Below are positions 25,488 through 34,943 of a stretch of DNA of 64,000 nt, in pieces (position 1 is the first letter of the stretch; each line of letters begins with the position of its first letter). Source of the DNA: Sagittula marina (GTDB lineage: Bacteria; Pseudomonadota; Alphaproteobacteria; Rhodobacterales; Rhodobacteraceae); assembly GCF_014196795.1 (NCBI RefSeq), contig NZ_JACIEJ010000004.1, positions 62,001 to 126,000 of the forward strand. The letters run 5' to 3'. The position numbers and the translations under genes were made by a program. The notes under the pieces were generated by a model. It was not told the origin of the DNA and did not search any database. It was given only the letters and a program-made list of their open reading frames with translations.

Positions 25488-26522
25488 ATGACCCAGATCA
25501 CTTTGCCCCGCCCCGATGACTGGCACCTGCATCTGCGCGATGGCGCAATGCTGCGTGCCGTGACACCCGAGACCGCACGCCATTTTGGACGCGCGATCAT
25601 CATGCCCAACCTCGTGCCGCCGGTCGTGACCGGCGCGCAGGCCAGCGCCTACCGCGACCGCATCCGCGCCGCCCTGCCCGAGGGCAGCGATTTCACGCCG
25701 CTGATGACGCTGTACCTGACGCAGGAAACCGACGCTGCCGACCTCGTGCAGGCGCATAAGGATGGCATCATCACCTCGGTAAAGCTGTATCCGGCAGGTG
25801 CGACGACGAATTCTGCGTCTGGCGTGCGCGACTTCGACAAGGTGCGCCCGGTACTGGAGGCGATGGCGGAAAACGGTGTGCCGCTGTGCGTGCATGGCGA
25901 GGTCGTGGACCCGGACATCGACATCTTTGACCGCGAGGCTGTGTTCATCGACCGCGTGCTGGACCCGATTCGACGCGCAACGCCCGGCCTGCGCGTCGTG
26001 ATGGAACACATCACCACCTCTCAAGGCGCGGATTACGCGCGCGAGGGTGGTGACGATCTGGGCGCGACGATCACCACGCATCACCTTGTCATCAACCGCA
26101 ACGCGCTGCTGGTGGGCGGGATCAAGCCGCATTATTACTGCCTGCCCGTGGCCAAGCGCGAAGAGCATCGGTTGGCCTTGCGCAAGGCTGCGATCTCGGG
26201 CGATCCGTCGTTTTTCCTTGGAACCGACTCGGCGCCGCACACCGATCCGCTGAAGGAAAACGCCTGTGGCTGCGCGGGATGCTTCACCGCAACGAACACG
26301 CTGTCGATCCTGGCCGAAGTGTTCGAACAGGAAGGCGCGCTGGATCAGCTGTCGGCATTTGCCTCTCGGAATGGACCCCGGTTCTACGGGCTACCGGTCA
26401 GCGACCAGACCGTGACCTTGGAAAAGGGCGCGCCCGTTGTCTATCCGGACAAGATCGAAACAGAGGATGGCCCGGTCACCGTGTTCGATCCCATGATGCC
26501 GCTGCATTGGCGGGTCCTCTAA
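25488..26522 (+). CDS. pyrC: Dihydroorotase, class II
   Basis: A 344-residue amidohydrolase that cyclises carbamoyl aspartate to dihydroorotate in pyrimidine synthesis. The metal site HLHLRDG is at residue 13 onwards. [13 protein letters not shown] carries the Lys normally carboxylated, and the GTDSAPHT motif is in the last third. The length matches the class II (E. coli) type. pyrE lies 1.4 kb downstream on the same strand, with two unrelated genes between. Confidence 0.95.
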   Translation: MTQITLPRPDDWHLHLRDGAMLRAVTPETARHFGRAIIMPNLVPPVVTGAQASAYRDRIRAALPEGSDFTPLMTLYLTQETDAADLVQAHKDGIITSVKLYPAGATTNSASGVRDFDKVRPVLEAMAENGVPLCVHGEVVDPDIDIFDREAVFIDRVLDPIRRATPGLRVVMEHITTSQGADYAREGGDDLGATITTHHLVINRNALLVGGIKPHYYCLPVAKREEHRLALRKAAISGDPSFFLGTDSAPHTDPLKENACGCAGCFTATNTLSILAEVFEQEGALDQLSAFASRNGPRFYGLPVSDQTVTLEKGAPVVYPDKIETEDGPVTVFDPMMPLHWRVL

Positions 26523-26851
26523 GACCTCTGGGGCACCGCCCGACGGTGCCCCGACCGGCCATTGGTCGACTGGAAAAACTCTCCCACATCACCGCGCATT
26601 TCGTGACCGACAAATTGATCGCTGTCACGCCAAACGTCTGCGAAGCTGACTGATCCATCACCGCCAGATCCGCCTTCAACGCGCGTTTTCGCCGACGGTC
26701 AGCTCCGCATATGGTAAAGATTGCACAGCATTTCACCAAATGTTGCGATGACAGGAGCTCCGACCGCAGGCTTCATTTGATTTTAAGGGGTCTTCAGTTA
26801 GCCTGTTCTGGAAGTCGGTCAAGACCGAGGGACAGAAAAAAGGAGCCATCC
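26523..26851. other. Intergenic stretch after pyrC with paired hairpins
   Basis: Just after pyrC, GGGGCACCG (26530-26538) pairs with CGGTGCCCC (26544-26552), and GACC/GGTC at 26553-26567 forms a second small stem. No T-run follows, so termination is possible but not of the classical kind. The remaining 280 nt hold no gene I recognise. A promoter for the next gene is expected near the AT-rich part around 26770-26800. Confidence 0.4.
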
Positions 26852-27319
26852 ATGGAAGGCTTGATTGATTTGCTTCTCAGCTTCGTGGAAGATCACAGCG
26901 CCTATAACGTCGCGGGCATGGACCACCCGGTGGTGGTCGAGGTCAGCCGACAGGATCTGACGAAGCAGTTTTTCCGCGGCCGCGCCCACATGATGCCCGC
27001 CGACGGGGTGGAGGAACGGCTGAACGCGCTGTATGTCGCGGGACGTGACGGGCCTGATGTGATCTTTATCGTTCCTGCCGAAGAGGTTTCGGGCGCGAGC
27101 TACTTTGACAACCCGCATGACAATCCGCTCTGGCGTGAGATTTTGCTGCACGAACTGGTACACCACGCCCAAAACCAGCAAGGCGGCGAAACCTGGAGCT
27201 GCGTATCCAGGGGAGAGGCTGAGGCCTACGAGATCGGCGGCGTCTATCTGGAAACGCTTGGCCTGCCTGACCCCATGTCCAACCGCAACATCTGGAAAGA
27301 CCTGTACGAGAGCTGCTGA
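26852..27319 (+). CDS. HExxH zinc-motif protein, DUF6647-like
   Basis: A 155-residue protein with the metalloprotease motif HELVHHAQNQ near residue 100 and a downstream Glu-rich helix (SRGEAEAYEIGG) that could provide the third zinc ligand. It has no signal peptide or membrane segment. AAGGAG precedes the ATG; an open frame further upstream has no support. Such short HExxH proteins occur in proteobacteria with unknown substrates. Confidence 0.65.
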   Translation: MEGLIDLLLSFVEDHSAYNVAGMDHPVVVEVSRQDLTKQFFRGRAHMMPADGVEERLNALYVAGRDGPDVIFIVPAEEVSGASYFDNPHDNPLWREILLHELVHHAQNQQGGETWSCVSRGEAEAYEIGGVYLETLGLPDPMSNRNIWKDLYESC

Positions 27320-27328
27320 CACCCGAAG

Positions 27329-27787
27329 TCATGGCAGCAGGCGCCGTTGCAGTTCCGGGTCGGGCATGGCGCAGAGGTCGGTTTTGCCAAAGTGATAGCG
27401 GTTGCGCGCGATCCGGGCATACAGCCAATCTTGGGCGCCAATAGGCAAAACCCGCAGCAGCTTCAGCGGCGAAAACCCTCGATGCAGCCGGGGGAAAAGC
27501 GCAATCATCGCATCGAGCGAGCCGCGCGCTTCCCCGTTTTCCAGCAAAAGCCAACTGTCCGGATCATCGGGGTTCAAACCGAAGTGACCGAGCAGCCCCT
27601 GCCCCAAGGGGGACTGCGCCGTACAAATGCGGATCCGGTCTGCCCGGTCAAGCCGCGCGATGCGCCGCGCCGTGGCCGAACAGATCGCGCAATCGCCATC
27701 CATCACCACGACTGTATAGCGATCATCAAAGTCAGGCACCGCCGGATCGGCGCGGTACGAATGGGGCAATCGTGTTTTGGGCCGCAT
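27329..27787 (-). CDS. DCC family thiol-disulfide oxidoreductase-like protein (DUF393)
   Basis: A 152-residue protein with the DCC/DUF393 hallmark DGDCAICS around residue 30, which carries a CxxC pair in a thioredoxin-like position. The later LLENGEARGSLDAMIALFPRL is the usual second half of the family. AAGGAG lies before the ATG at 27787; the longer frame (to 27895) has no such site. It converges with the HExxH gene with 9 nt between. The redox partner is unknown. Confidence 0.8.
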   Translation of the reverse strand: MRPKTRLPHSYRADPAVPDFDDRYTVVVMDGDCAICSATARRIARLDRADRIRICTAQSPLGQGLLGHFGLNPDDPDSWLLLENGEARGSLDAMIALFPRLHRGFSPLKLLRVLPIGAQDWLYARIARNRYHFGKTDLCAMPDPELQRRLLP

Positions 27788-27934
27788 GAGCAGTCTCCTT
27801 CCAAGAGACACTATCGCAGCACGGCGCGCGGCACACGCGGCAATTGATCGAAACACGCAGCGGAGACGCGCCTGCGGGCTTCCCCCTCCGGGCAAAACCC
27901 GCTAATCGGCGGGCAGCCCAAAGGAGTGCCGCCC

Positions 27935-28600
27935 ATGATCCCCTCGACCTACCCCACCGCCGAAGAAATGGCCCGCCTGACCGCGCGCATGTTGTGGGAG
28001 ATCGAGGCGGTGAATTTCATGGCAGACGAGCCGTTCAAGCTCGCCTCCGGTCAATTGTCGCCGGTCTATATCGACTGCCGCAAGCTGATCTCCTTCCCGC
28101 GCATCCGCTCCACCCTGATGGATTTCCTGACCATTACGGTCATGCGCAACGCCGGGTTCGAGGCGTTTGACAACATCGCCGGTGGCGAGACAGCCGGCAT
28201 CCCCTTTGCCGCATTGGTGGCGGAACGTATGGCGCTGCCCATGACCTACGTCCGCAAGAAGCCCAAGGGCTACGGTCGCAACGCCCGAATCGAAGGTGCC
28301 ATGTCCGAGGGCGAGCGCGTTCTGCTGGTCGAGGATCTGACCACCGATGGCGGATCAAAGCTGTCTTTCGTGGACGCCATCCGCGACACGGGGGCGACAT
28401 GTGGCCATACAGCGGTCATTTTCTATTACGGTATCTTCCCGGAGACGATCAAAACGCTGGGCGATCACGGCGTGCAACTGCACCACCTGTGCACCTGGTG
28501 GGAGGTGCTCGCAGAGGCGCCAGCGAAGCATTCCGGCGTTCTGTCCGAGGTCGAGGCGTTCCTCAAGGATCCGCACGCCTGGCGCGCTGCCCGCGCCTGA
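27935..28600 (+). CDS. pyrE: Orotate phosphoribosyltransferase
   Basis: A 221-residue enzyme that joins orotate to PRPP to give OMP. The PRPP motif [14 protein letters not shown] is in the middle, and [11 protein letters not shown] is the flexible loop with the catalytic Lys. AAGGAG is 8 nt before the ATG, while the GTG at 27926 lies inside that site and is not a real start. Confidence 0.95.
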   Translation: MIPSTYPTAEEMARLTARMLWEIEAVNFMADEPFKLASGQLSPVYIDCRKLISFPRIRSTLMDFLTITVMRNAGFEAFDNIAGGETAGIPFAALVAERMALPMTYVRKKPKGYGRNARIEGAMSEGERVLLVEDLTTDGGSKLSFVDAIRDTGATCGHTAVIFYYGIFPETIKTLGDHGVQLHHLCTWWEVLAEAPAKHSGVLSEVEAFLKDPHAWRAARA

Positions 28601-28742
28601 TTGTTGACGTAGCGAAAGCCTTACATTTACGCGCGTCCATTTTTGCAACGGCGTAACCTCGCCGAAAAGCCGGTAGACAGCGAAACCAAATCTTGCGCGG
28701 GGATGCGTTTTCCGGGCAAGATAAGGTGTTTCCGACGGTCCA

Positions 28743-28763
28743 CAGAGATATCCCCAGAGATAT
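28743..28763. promoter_or_regulatory. Tandem 9-bp direct repeat upstream of dnaB
   Basis: CAGAGATAT occurs twice with a CCC spacer, a period of 12 nt, about 83 nt before the dnaB ATG. It could be an operator or part of a promoter. I cannot name a regulator that would bind it. Confidence 0.35.
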
Positions 28764-28845
28764 ACATTTTGCCTGACGGCCTTGGCATCTGCTAGGTGGG
28801 CCGCCTGGGCGACAGGCCAAACAGCAGCAGAATAATGGGGAAACC

Positions 28846-30321
28846 ATGAACGAGATCGCAGCGATCAATCCGACCGGAGTCCAAGTCGACGCGGCGGAGA
28901 CCATGCCCCACTCCATCGAGGCTGAGCAGCAGCTTCTGGGTGCCATCCTCACCGACAACGAGATCTTTGACCGGATCGCCACGCTGATCCGTGCAGAGCA
29001 TTTCTATGACCCGGTTCACCAGCGCATCTTCGAGATTGCCGCGGCACGAATCGCCAAGAACAACCTCGCCTCGCCGGTCACGCTGAAGGCCTTCATGGCC
29101 GACGACGAGGGCTTGGCCGAGCTGGGCGGCGCGGCCTATCTGGCGCGACTGGCGGCATCCGCCGTGTCCACCTTTGCGGTGCGCGATTACGCGCAGATGA
29201 TCTACGATCTGTCGATTCGCCGCGACCTGATCCGTCTGGGACGCGACATTGCCGATCAGGCGGCAAAGGTCGACGTGGCCTCCGAGCCGAGCGAGCAGAT
29301 CGTCAACGCTGAACAGAAGCTTTACAAGCTGGCGGAACAGGGACAGTCTGAATCGGGTTTCCAATCGTTCCTGCGCGCCGTGACAGAAGCCGTGAACGTG
29401 GCCAACGCCGCCTATCAGCGCGATGGCGGCATGGCCGGCATTTCGACCGGGCTGCTCGACATGGACAAGAAGCTCGGGGGGTTGCACCCGTCCGACCTTT
29501 TGATCCTCGCGGGACGCCCGTCGATGGGTAAGACCTCGCTGGCAACCAACATCGCCTTCAACGTGGCCAAGGCGTATCGCAAGGGCGCAAAGCCTGATGG
29601 ATCGCATGGCGCCTTGGAGGGCGGCGTGGTCGGCTTCTTCAGCCTCGAGATGAGCGCGGAACAGTTGGCGGGTCGTATCCTTGCCGAAGCCTCCGAGATT
29701 TCGTCCCACAAGATCCGTCAGGGTGACATGGAGGAGGAAGAGTTCCGCCGCTTCGTTCAGGCCGCCAAGGATCTCGAAGCCTGCCCGCTTTACATTGACG
29801 ACACCCCTGCCCTGCCGATTTCGCAGGTGGCGGCACGGTCGCGTCGCCTGAAGCGGACGCATGGGCTTGACCTGATCATCGTCGACTACCTTCAGCTGTT
29901 GCGCGGCACCGCCGACAACCGCGTGCAGGAAATCGCCGAAATCTCCATGGGGTTGAAGGCCATCGCCAAGGAGCTGAATATTCCCGTGATCGCGCTGTCC
30001 CAGCTGTCGCGCCAGGTGGAAAGCCGCGAGGATAAACGCCCGCAGTTGTCCGACCTTCGGGAATCTGGCTCGATCGAGCAGGATGCCGACGTGGTGATGT
30101 TCGTGTTCCGCGAAGAATATTATGTTGAACGGGAAAAGCCCGGCGAGCACGAGCTGGACAAGATGGTGGACTGGCAGGAACGCATGTCCCGCCTGCACGC
30201 CAAGGCCGAGGTCATCATCGGCAAACAGCGTCACGGCCCCATCGGCACGGTCGAGTTGTCGTTCGAAAGCCAGTTCACGCGCTTTGGCAACCTTGTGAAA
30301 CCCTGGCAGAACGAAGGCTGA
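28846..30321 (+). CDS. dnaB: Replicative DNA helicase DnaB
   Basis: A 491-residue hexameric helicase that unwinds DNA at the replication fork. The N-terminal DnaB domain (EAEQQLLGAILTDNEIFDRI) is followed by the RecA-like domain with Walker A GRPSMGKT and Walker B LIIVDYLQLL, then the GSIEQDADVV segment. The length is typical and there is no intein. GGGGAA precedes the ATG. Confidence 0.97.
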   Translation: MNEIAAINPTGVQVDAAETMPHSIEAEQQLLGAILTDNEIFDRIATLIRAEHFYDPVHQRIFEIAAARIAKNNLASPVTLKAFMADDEGLAELGGAAYLARLAASAVSTFAVRDYAQMIYDLSIRRDLIRLGRDIADQAAKVDVASEPSEQIVNAEQKLYKLAEQGQSESGFQSFLRAVTEAVNVANAAYQRDGGMAGISTGLLDMDKKLGGLHPSDLLILAGRPSMGKTSLATNIAFNVAKAYRKGAKPDGSHGALEGGVVGFFSLEMSAEQLAGRILAEASEISSHKIRQGDMEEEEFRRFVQAAKDLEACPLYIDDTPALPISQVAARSRRLKRTHGLDLIIVDYLQLLRGTADNRVQEIAEISMGLKAIAKELNIPVIALSQLSRQVESREDKRPQLSDLRESGSIEQDADVVMFVFREEYYVEREKPGEHELDKMVDWQERMSRLHAKAEVIIGKQRHGPIGTVELSFESQFTRFGNLVKPWQNEG

Positions 30322-30328
30322 TCCTGCG

Positions 30329-31108
30329 CTACACCGCCAGGGCCAGCCCGAGATAAGCGCCAAGCTGGGCCGCGATCTGAATTGCGCCCAGCCCCTCGCG
30401 CGTAAAGCCCCCCAGCCGGGCCACAAGCCGCCAGCGCAGGGTCTGGCCCGACGTAACTGCCCCCAGAAACGCCATGGCGGCCGCGCCGAATCCGATGGTC
30501 AGCCAAAGCCCCAGAAGCACGAGCAGGGTCGACAACAGCGCCACGCGGTAGCCGTCTTCGGTGATGGTGAACAGCCGCGCCTGCATCCCTTCGGTGCCGA
30601 CTTTCCACGTTGTCGCCTTTACATGCACGCGCGCCATGCCGCCCAGTGCGGCGCCCGCAATCAGCGCCCCACCCGCGGCGCTGGACGGCAACGTTGCCAC
30701 AATTGCGGCTGACAATCCCAGACCCAAGGCGAGTGTCATGCCGCCACAGGCATCCAGCCCCGGCAAGCGCATGCGCCGCAATACGTCCTGTGTCCGGCGG
30801 CCTGACGTCAGCCCGTCCATTGTGGCCGCCAACCCCTGCCAATTGCCGCCGTCGCCCAGCAATATCAAGGCGATCAAGGCAAGAACCGCAGCAACGATTT
30901 GCGCCAGGAACAGCCCTGCCCCCCACAGCACAAGCGCGGCCATCAATCCGCACAACGCCTGCGTCACGGGCCAGAATTGGCGAGACCGGATGTCGAGATC
31001 ATCGGACGGCAGCAGCCCGCGCGCCGCGGGCAAGCCTGTCGTCGACGCCAACGCGCGGCGGAACAAGTCCGCTTGAAGCGACAGTCTTTGCGTGGTGGCC
31101 CGTTTCAT
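30329..31108 (-). CDS. CobS-like membrane protein lacking conserved acidic residues
   Basis: A 259-residue polytopic protein that aligns in order with adenosylcobinamide-GDP ribazoletransferase (CobS), which attaches the lower ligand in cobalamin synthesis. [13 protein letters not shown] sits where CobS has GLADTx[17 protein letters not shown] where CobS has SRxGxxGxxAL, and [11 protein letters not shown] where CobS has LGGQTGDTLGA. The acidic residues HxDGLAD and GD are thus replaced (NWQGLAA, RE). Catalysis of the normal reaction is doubtful. The start is uncertain (31132 possible). It converges on dnaB. Confidence 0.6.
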   Translation of the reverse strand: MKRATTQRLSLQADLFRRALASTTGLPAARGLLPSDDLDIRSRQFWPVTQALCGLMAALVLWGAGLFLAQIVAAVLALIALILLGDGGNWQGLAATMDGLTSGRRTQDVLRRMRLPGLDACGGMTLALGLGLSAAIVATLPSSAAGGALIAGAALGGMARVHVKATTWKVGTEGMQARLFTITEDGYRVALLSTLLVLLGLWLTIGFGAAAMAFLGAVTSGQTLRWRLVARLGGFTREGLGAIQIAAQLGAYLGLALAV

Positions 31109-31223
31109 GCGCAGTGGTCTCTCGAACGTCATACTTCAATATGGCAGTCAGAGTGCCAATAACCACCTAATGCGACTGCGTTTCCCTCTTGACCCGGCAT
31201 CAAATCTTGCCAAGACAGGCGCC

Positions 31224-32261
31224 ATGGCCCAGGCAAGACTGACAATCGACCTCGACGCGCTCTGTGACAACTGGCAGAGCCTCAACGCCCTTTCCCAGAC
31301 CGAGACCGGCGCGGTGGTGAAGGCCAACGCCTATGGTCTGGGTGTCGACCGGGTCGCCCCGGCGCTGGCCAAGGCTGGCGCGCGCACCTTCTTTGTCGCG
31401 ATCGCCGAAGAAGGGGCAAAGCTGCGCCGCATTCTTGGACCGGACGTGGACATCTGCGTGTTCTCCGGCCACATGCCCGGCGATCTGCCCCTGATCCGCG
31501 ATGCGCGGCTGGTGCCGATGATCAACTCCATCGACCAGATGCTGATGCATGTGGAGGGGCTGCCCGGCCATCCTTTTGGCATCCAGCTCGACAGCGGCAT
31601 GAACCGTCTGGGGATGGAGCCCGCCGAATGGTCGGCGCTGCGCGACATTGCCCTGGCGCAAAAGCCGCGTCTGGTGATGAGCCACCTTGCCTGCGCCGAT
31701 GAGCCGGATCACGCCATGAATCGCCGTCAATTGCAGGCCTTCGTCGCCATGACCGAGGGCATCGACGCGCCGCGTTCGTTGGCGGCCACCGGGGGCGTTC
31801 TGCTGGGCGAGGACTACCATTTCGACATGACCCGGCCCGGGATCGGCGTCTATGGCGGCCTGCCGTTCAGCGATGCCAAGCCCGTGGTGTCACTTGATAT
31901 TCCCGTCATTCAGTCGCGTGACGTCCTGGCCGGGGAAAGCGTCGGATATGGCAACACCTGGGTGGCGGAGCGGCCGACCCGCGTCGCCACCATCGCCGGT
32001 GGATACGCCGATGGTATCCTCCGCGCCATGGGACCACGGGCCAGCGTTTGGGCCGGAGAGCACAAGTGCAAGGTGCTTGGCCGCATTTCCATGGACCTGA
32101 TCGGGGTTGACGTCAGCGCCGTGGATCGCATGCCTGAAACGGTGGAGCTGCTTGGCCAACACCAGGGCATCGACGCGCTGGCCGATTGGGGCGCGACCAT
32201 CGGGTACGAAATTCTCACCGCGCTCGGCGCGCGTTACGACCGCAGTTATCTCGGCGGGTGA
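31224..32261 (+). CDS. alr: Alanine racemase
   Basis: A 345-residue PLP enzyme that makes D-alanine for peptidoglycan. The PLP lysine is in [11 protein letters not shown] near residue 35, and the late [12 protein letters not shown] motif is characteristic. The ATG at 31224 fits the family N-terminus ([10 protein letters not shown]); the longer open frame overlaps the opposite gene. The MlaE-like gene follows within about 10 nt. Confidence 0.93.
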   Translation: MAQARLTIDLDALCDNWQSLNALSQTETGAVVKANAYGLGVDRVAPALAKAGARTFFVAIAEEGAKLRRILGPDVDICVFSGHMPGDLPLIRDARLVPMINSIDQMLMHVEGLPGHPFGIQLDSGMNRLGMEPAEWSALRDIALAQKPRLVMSHLACADEPDHAMNRRQLQAFVAMTEGIDAPRSLAATGGVLLGEDYHFDMTRPGIGVYGGLPFSDAKPVVSLDIPVIQSRDVLAGESVGYGNTWVAERPTRVATIAGGYADGILRAMGPRASVWAGEHKCKVLGRISMDLIGVDVSAVDRMPETVELLGQHQGIDALADWGATIGYEILTALGARYDRSYLGG

Positions 32262-32269
32262 GCGCGGCC

Positions 32270-33052
32270 ATGGCTCTCCTGCAGGCTTTGGGTGCGTTGG
32301 GACGTGCCACATTGGCGCTGCTGGCGGCCATTGGACGTGTGACGCTTTTTGCCCTCAGCGCCGTCAGCCACATGGTCCGGCCCCCGTTTTATGGGCGCGA
32401 ACTGGCTGTGGCGCTGCTGAACATCGGCTGGCTCTCGCTGCCCGTGGTCGGGCTGACGGCTGTGTTCACCGGGGCCGCGCTGGCGTTGCAGATCTATTCA
32501 GGCGGCGCGCGGTTCAGCGCCGAGGCGGTGGTGCCGCAGATCGTTGCCATCGGCATGGTGCGCGAACTTGGCCCGGTTCTGGTGGGCCTGATGATCGCGG
32601 CGCGCGTGACCTCCAGCATCGCGGCAGAGATCGCCACAATGAAGGTCACCGAGCAAATCGACGCGCTGACCACGCTATCCACCAACCCGATGAAATACCT
32701 TGTCGCGCCGCGCGTTCTGGCGGCGCTGATCGTAGTGCCCCTGCTGGTCGCGGTGGGGGATGTGATCGGGGTTTTCGGCGGCTTTGCGGTGGCGACCGGA
32801 TCGCTGGGGTTCAATCCCGCCTCGTATCTCAAGAACACTGTGGATTTCCTTGAACCGCTGGATGTGTTGTCGAGCCTTGCCAAGGGCTGCGCCTTTGGCG
32901 GGATTGCCGCGACGATGGGCTGCTATTTCGGCATGAACTCCGGCCGCGGCGCACAAGGTGTGGGCCGTGCAACCAAAGGATCGGTCGAAGCCGCGGCCAT
33001 CCTGATCCTTGCGGCGAATTTCGTTCTGACGGGGGTTTTCTTTTCGCTATGA
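32270..33052 (+). CDS. MlaE-family lipid ABC transporter permease
   Basis: A 260-residue membrane protein of the MlaE/YrbE family: VVPQIVAIGMVRELGPVLVGLMIAAR and SIAAEIATMKVTEQIDAL are its conserved signatures, with about five membrane segments. Together with the next gene it forms an inner membrane lipid transporter of the Mla type that keeps outer membrane asymmetry. A GTG at 32258 overlapping the alr stop is an alternative start. No MlaD (MCE domain) gene is adjacent. Confidence 0.88.
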   Translation: MALLQALGALGRATLALLAAIGRVTLFALSAVSHMVRPPFYGRELAVALLNIGWLSLPVVGLTAVFTGAALALQIYSGGARFSAEAVVPQIVAIGMVRELGPVLVGLMIAARVTSSIAAEIATMKVTEQIDALTTLSTNPMKYLVAPRVLAALIVVPLLVAVGDVIGVFGGFAVATGSLGFNPASYLKNTVDFLEPLDVLSSLAKGCAFGGIAATMGCYFGMNSGRGAQGVGRATKGSVEAAAILILAANFVLTGVFFSL

Positions 33053-33119
33053 GTGTCGCAGCGCGCCCTCGTTTTCATGTGGATCACTTGGCGATGCCTT
33101 GCGCATCCGGGTGGGAGAG

Positions 33120-33866
33120 ATGATAGAACTCTCCAACCTTTCCAAAGCCTTCGGGGCCAACCACGTTCTGCGCGGCGTCAATCTGGAGATCAACAAAGGC
33201 ACCTCGATGGTGATCATCGGCGGCTCTGGCACCGGGAAATCGGTTCTGCTGAAATGCATTCTGGGGCTGGTGTCGCCGGACGCCGGGACGATCACACTCG
33301 ACGGACGTGACGTGACGCAACAGGATCGCGATGCCTTTCTCGCCCGGTTCGGCATGTTGTTTCAGGGCGGCGCATTGTTCGACAGCCTGCCCGTCTGGCA
33401 GAACGTGGCTTTTCGCCTGCTGCGGGGATCGCTGAAGAGACCCAAGGCCGAGGCCCGCGAGATCGCCATCGAAAAGCTGCGCCGCGTGGGGCTGACGCCG
33501 GATGTTGCGGATCGCTTTCCCGCAGAGCTGTCGGGCGGCATGCAAAAACGTGTGGGGCTGGCGCGCGCCATCGCCGCCGAGCCGGAAATCATCTTTTTCG
33601 ACGAGCCGACCACGGGTTTGGACCCGATCATGGCGGGCGTCATCAACGATCTGATCCGCGAGATCGTGACCGAGATGGGCGCCACGGCCATGACCATCAC
33701 CCACGACATGAGCTCTGTCCGGGCCATCGCGGACAACGTGGCCATGTTGCACGGCGGCAAGATCCGCTGGACAGGGCCGGTGTCGCAGTTGGACCATTCG
33801 GGCGATGCGCATGTGGACCAGTTCATTCATGGCCGCGCCGAAGGACCGATCGAAGCCGTAAGGTGA
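33120..33866 (+). CDS. MlaF-family lipid ABC transporter ATP-binding protein
   Basis: A 248-residue ABC ATPase. Walker A is GGSGTGKS, the signature is ELSGGMQKRVGLARA and Walker B is IIFFDEPTTGLDP, with switch His in ITHDMSS, all as in MlaF. The start is uncertain: the ATG at 33120 is close to a GGGAG, and a TTG 21 nt upstream is possible. It works with the permease just upstream. Confidence 0.9.
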   Translation: MIELSNLSKAFGANHVLRGVNLEINKGTSMVIIGGSGTGKSVLLKCILGLVSPDAGTITLDGRDVTQQDRDAFLARFGMLFQGGALFDSLPVWQNVAFRLLRGSLKRPKAEAREIAIEKLRRVGLTPDVADRFPAELSGGMQKRVGLARAIAAEPEIIFFDEPTTGLDPIMAGVINDLIREIVTEMGATAMTITHDMSSVRAIADNVAMLHGGKIRWTGPVSQLDHSGDAHVDQFIHGRAEGPIEAVR

Positions 33867-33926
33867 TCCGTTGCCAAGCCGAGGCACTGGTGGCATGACA
33901 GCCGCACTGTCGTATCCGGGGGTTCC

Positions 33927-34313
33927 ATGGAAAGCTTCTTTCAGCCGCCGCCCGAGGTGGTTGCCTTCTTGTTCATCAAGAAATTCGTCTACCTTGAACT
34001 GCTGGCCTGTCTGGCACTGATCCGGGTGATTGTCGGTCGCGGCATAGCACGTTGGCCGGCGTTGGTGACGCTGTTGATGGCCGCTGCGGGCATCTTTACC
34101 ACCTTTGCACCCGCGCTGAATCTGGCGCAGGGGCCGATCTACACCAGCCTAGCGCAATTCATGGCGGGCGGCGGCGGCATGTCCGCACTGCTGGTGCCAT
34201 CGGTGGTGTTTCTCATCTCCTCGATCACGCCGCGCGCACGGTGGCGGGTGATCGACTGGATCCACATCCTGATGATGGCGGCGCTGGTCGGCCTGTGGTG
34301 GTGGACCTCCTGA
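33927..34313 (+). CDS. Hydrophobic membrane protein of unknown function
   Basis: A 128-residue protein with about four membrane segments (YLELLACLALIRVIVG, ALVTLLMAAAGIFTTFA, SALLVPSVVFLISSI, WIHILMMAALVGLWWW). I do not recognise the family. It is between the MlaF-like and PqiA-like genes in the same direction, which suggests an envelope lipid role by context only. Confidence 0.6.
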   Translation: MESFFQPPPEVVAFLFIKKFVYLELLACLALIRVIVGRGIARWPALVTLLMAAAGIFTTFAPALNLAQGPIYTSLAQFMAGGGGMSALLVPSVVFLISSITPRARWRVIDWIHILMMAALVGLWWWTS

Positions 34314-34372
34314 GGGGGCAGCACGAGGCGCCCTGCCCCAAGGACGGGTGATCCACAAAAGGATGGACACGC

Positions 34373-34798
34373 ATGCGCTGGCTGAACCTGGCATTCATAA
34401 TCCTCTACCCTTTGTCGTGGTTTGCGCCCTTGATGCGGGCCGGGTTGCTGCCGCTGTTCGGGATGTCAGAGATTTACGTGGTCTCCGGGCTGCGATCGTT
34501 GTGGGCCTCTGACCTGTTCCTTGGGCTGGTGGTGGCGGTTTTCGCCTTGGGGGCGCCGATGGCAAAGACCGTGGGGCTGGCGCTGGTGCAGTTCGGGGTT
34601 TGGAACCGCAGGAGCCTGACAGCGATCAATATTCTTGGCAAATTTGCCATGGCGGATGTGTTTTTGATCGCGCTCTATGTGACGCTGGCGAAGGGACTGG
34701 GGGTTGGCCGCGTGGAAACTGCCTGGGGGCTGTACCTGTTCACAGCGTTGATCCTGGGGTCGATGGTGATCGGAGCCCTTGAGGCGCGGCGCAGCTAG
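34373..34798 (+). CDS. PqiA-like membrane protein
   Basis: A 141-residue membrane protein. It follows half of paraquat-inducible protein A: LGLVVAVFALGAPMAKTVGL and then INILGKFAMADVFLIALYVTL, the same as the PqiA SMLDVFVVA-like segment. PqiA works with MCE proteins in lipid transport, and here the gene follows an MlaEF-type transporter. It lacks the N-terminal Cys motifs of full-length PqiA. Confidence 0.7.
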   Translation: MRWLNLAFIILYPLSWFAPLMRAGLLPLFGMSEIYVVSGLRSLWASDLFLGLVVAVFALGAPMAKTVGLALVQFGVWNRRSLTAINILGKFAMADVFLIALYVTLAKGLGVGRVETAWGLYLFTALILGSMVIGALEARRS

Positions 34799-34818
34799 AG
34801 TGCCGGAGCGTCCGGAAC

Positions 34819-34849
34819 GGGGACTGCCCCCATGCCCCCGGAGTATTTT
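34819..34849. repeat. Hairpin plus CCCCGGAGTATTT dispersed repeat, copy 2
   Basis: GGGG (34819-34822) pairs with CCCC (34827-34830), followed by the same 13-mer as near 11.27 kb at 34836-34848. It lies between the PqiA-like gene and radA. The flanks differ from copy 1, which suggests the conserved part is functional or mobile rather than a large duplication. Confidence 0.5.
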
Positions 34850-34943
34850 CGAAGCAAAGAAGCCAATGCGAACCCGCATTCCCGGCGTTTCCTTTTCTGG
34901 CGGAACGGTCTAAACCCGGCGCTCAACGCAAGGGGAGCGTGTC

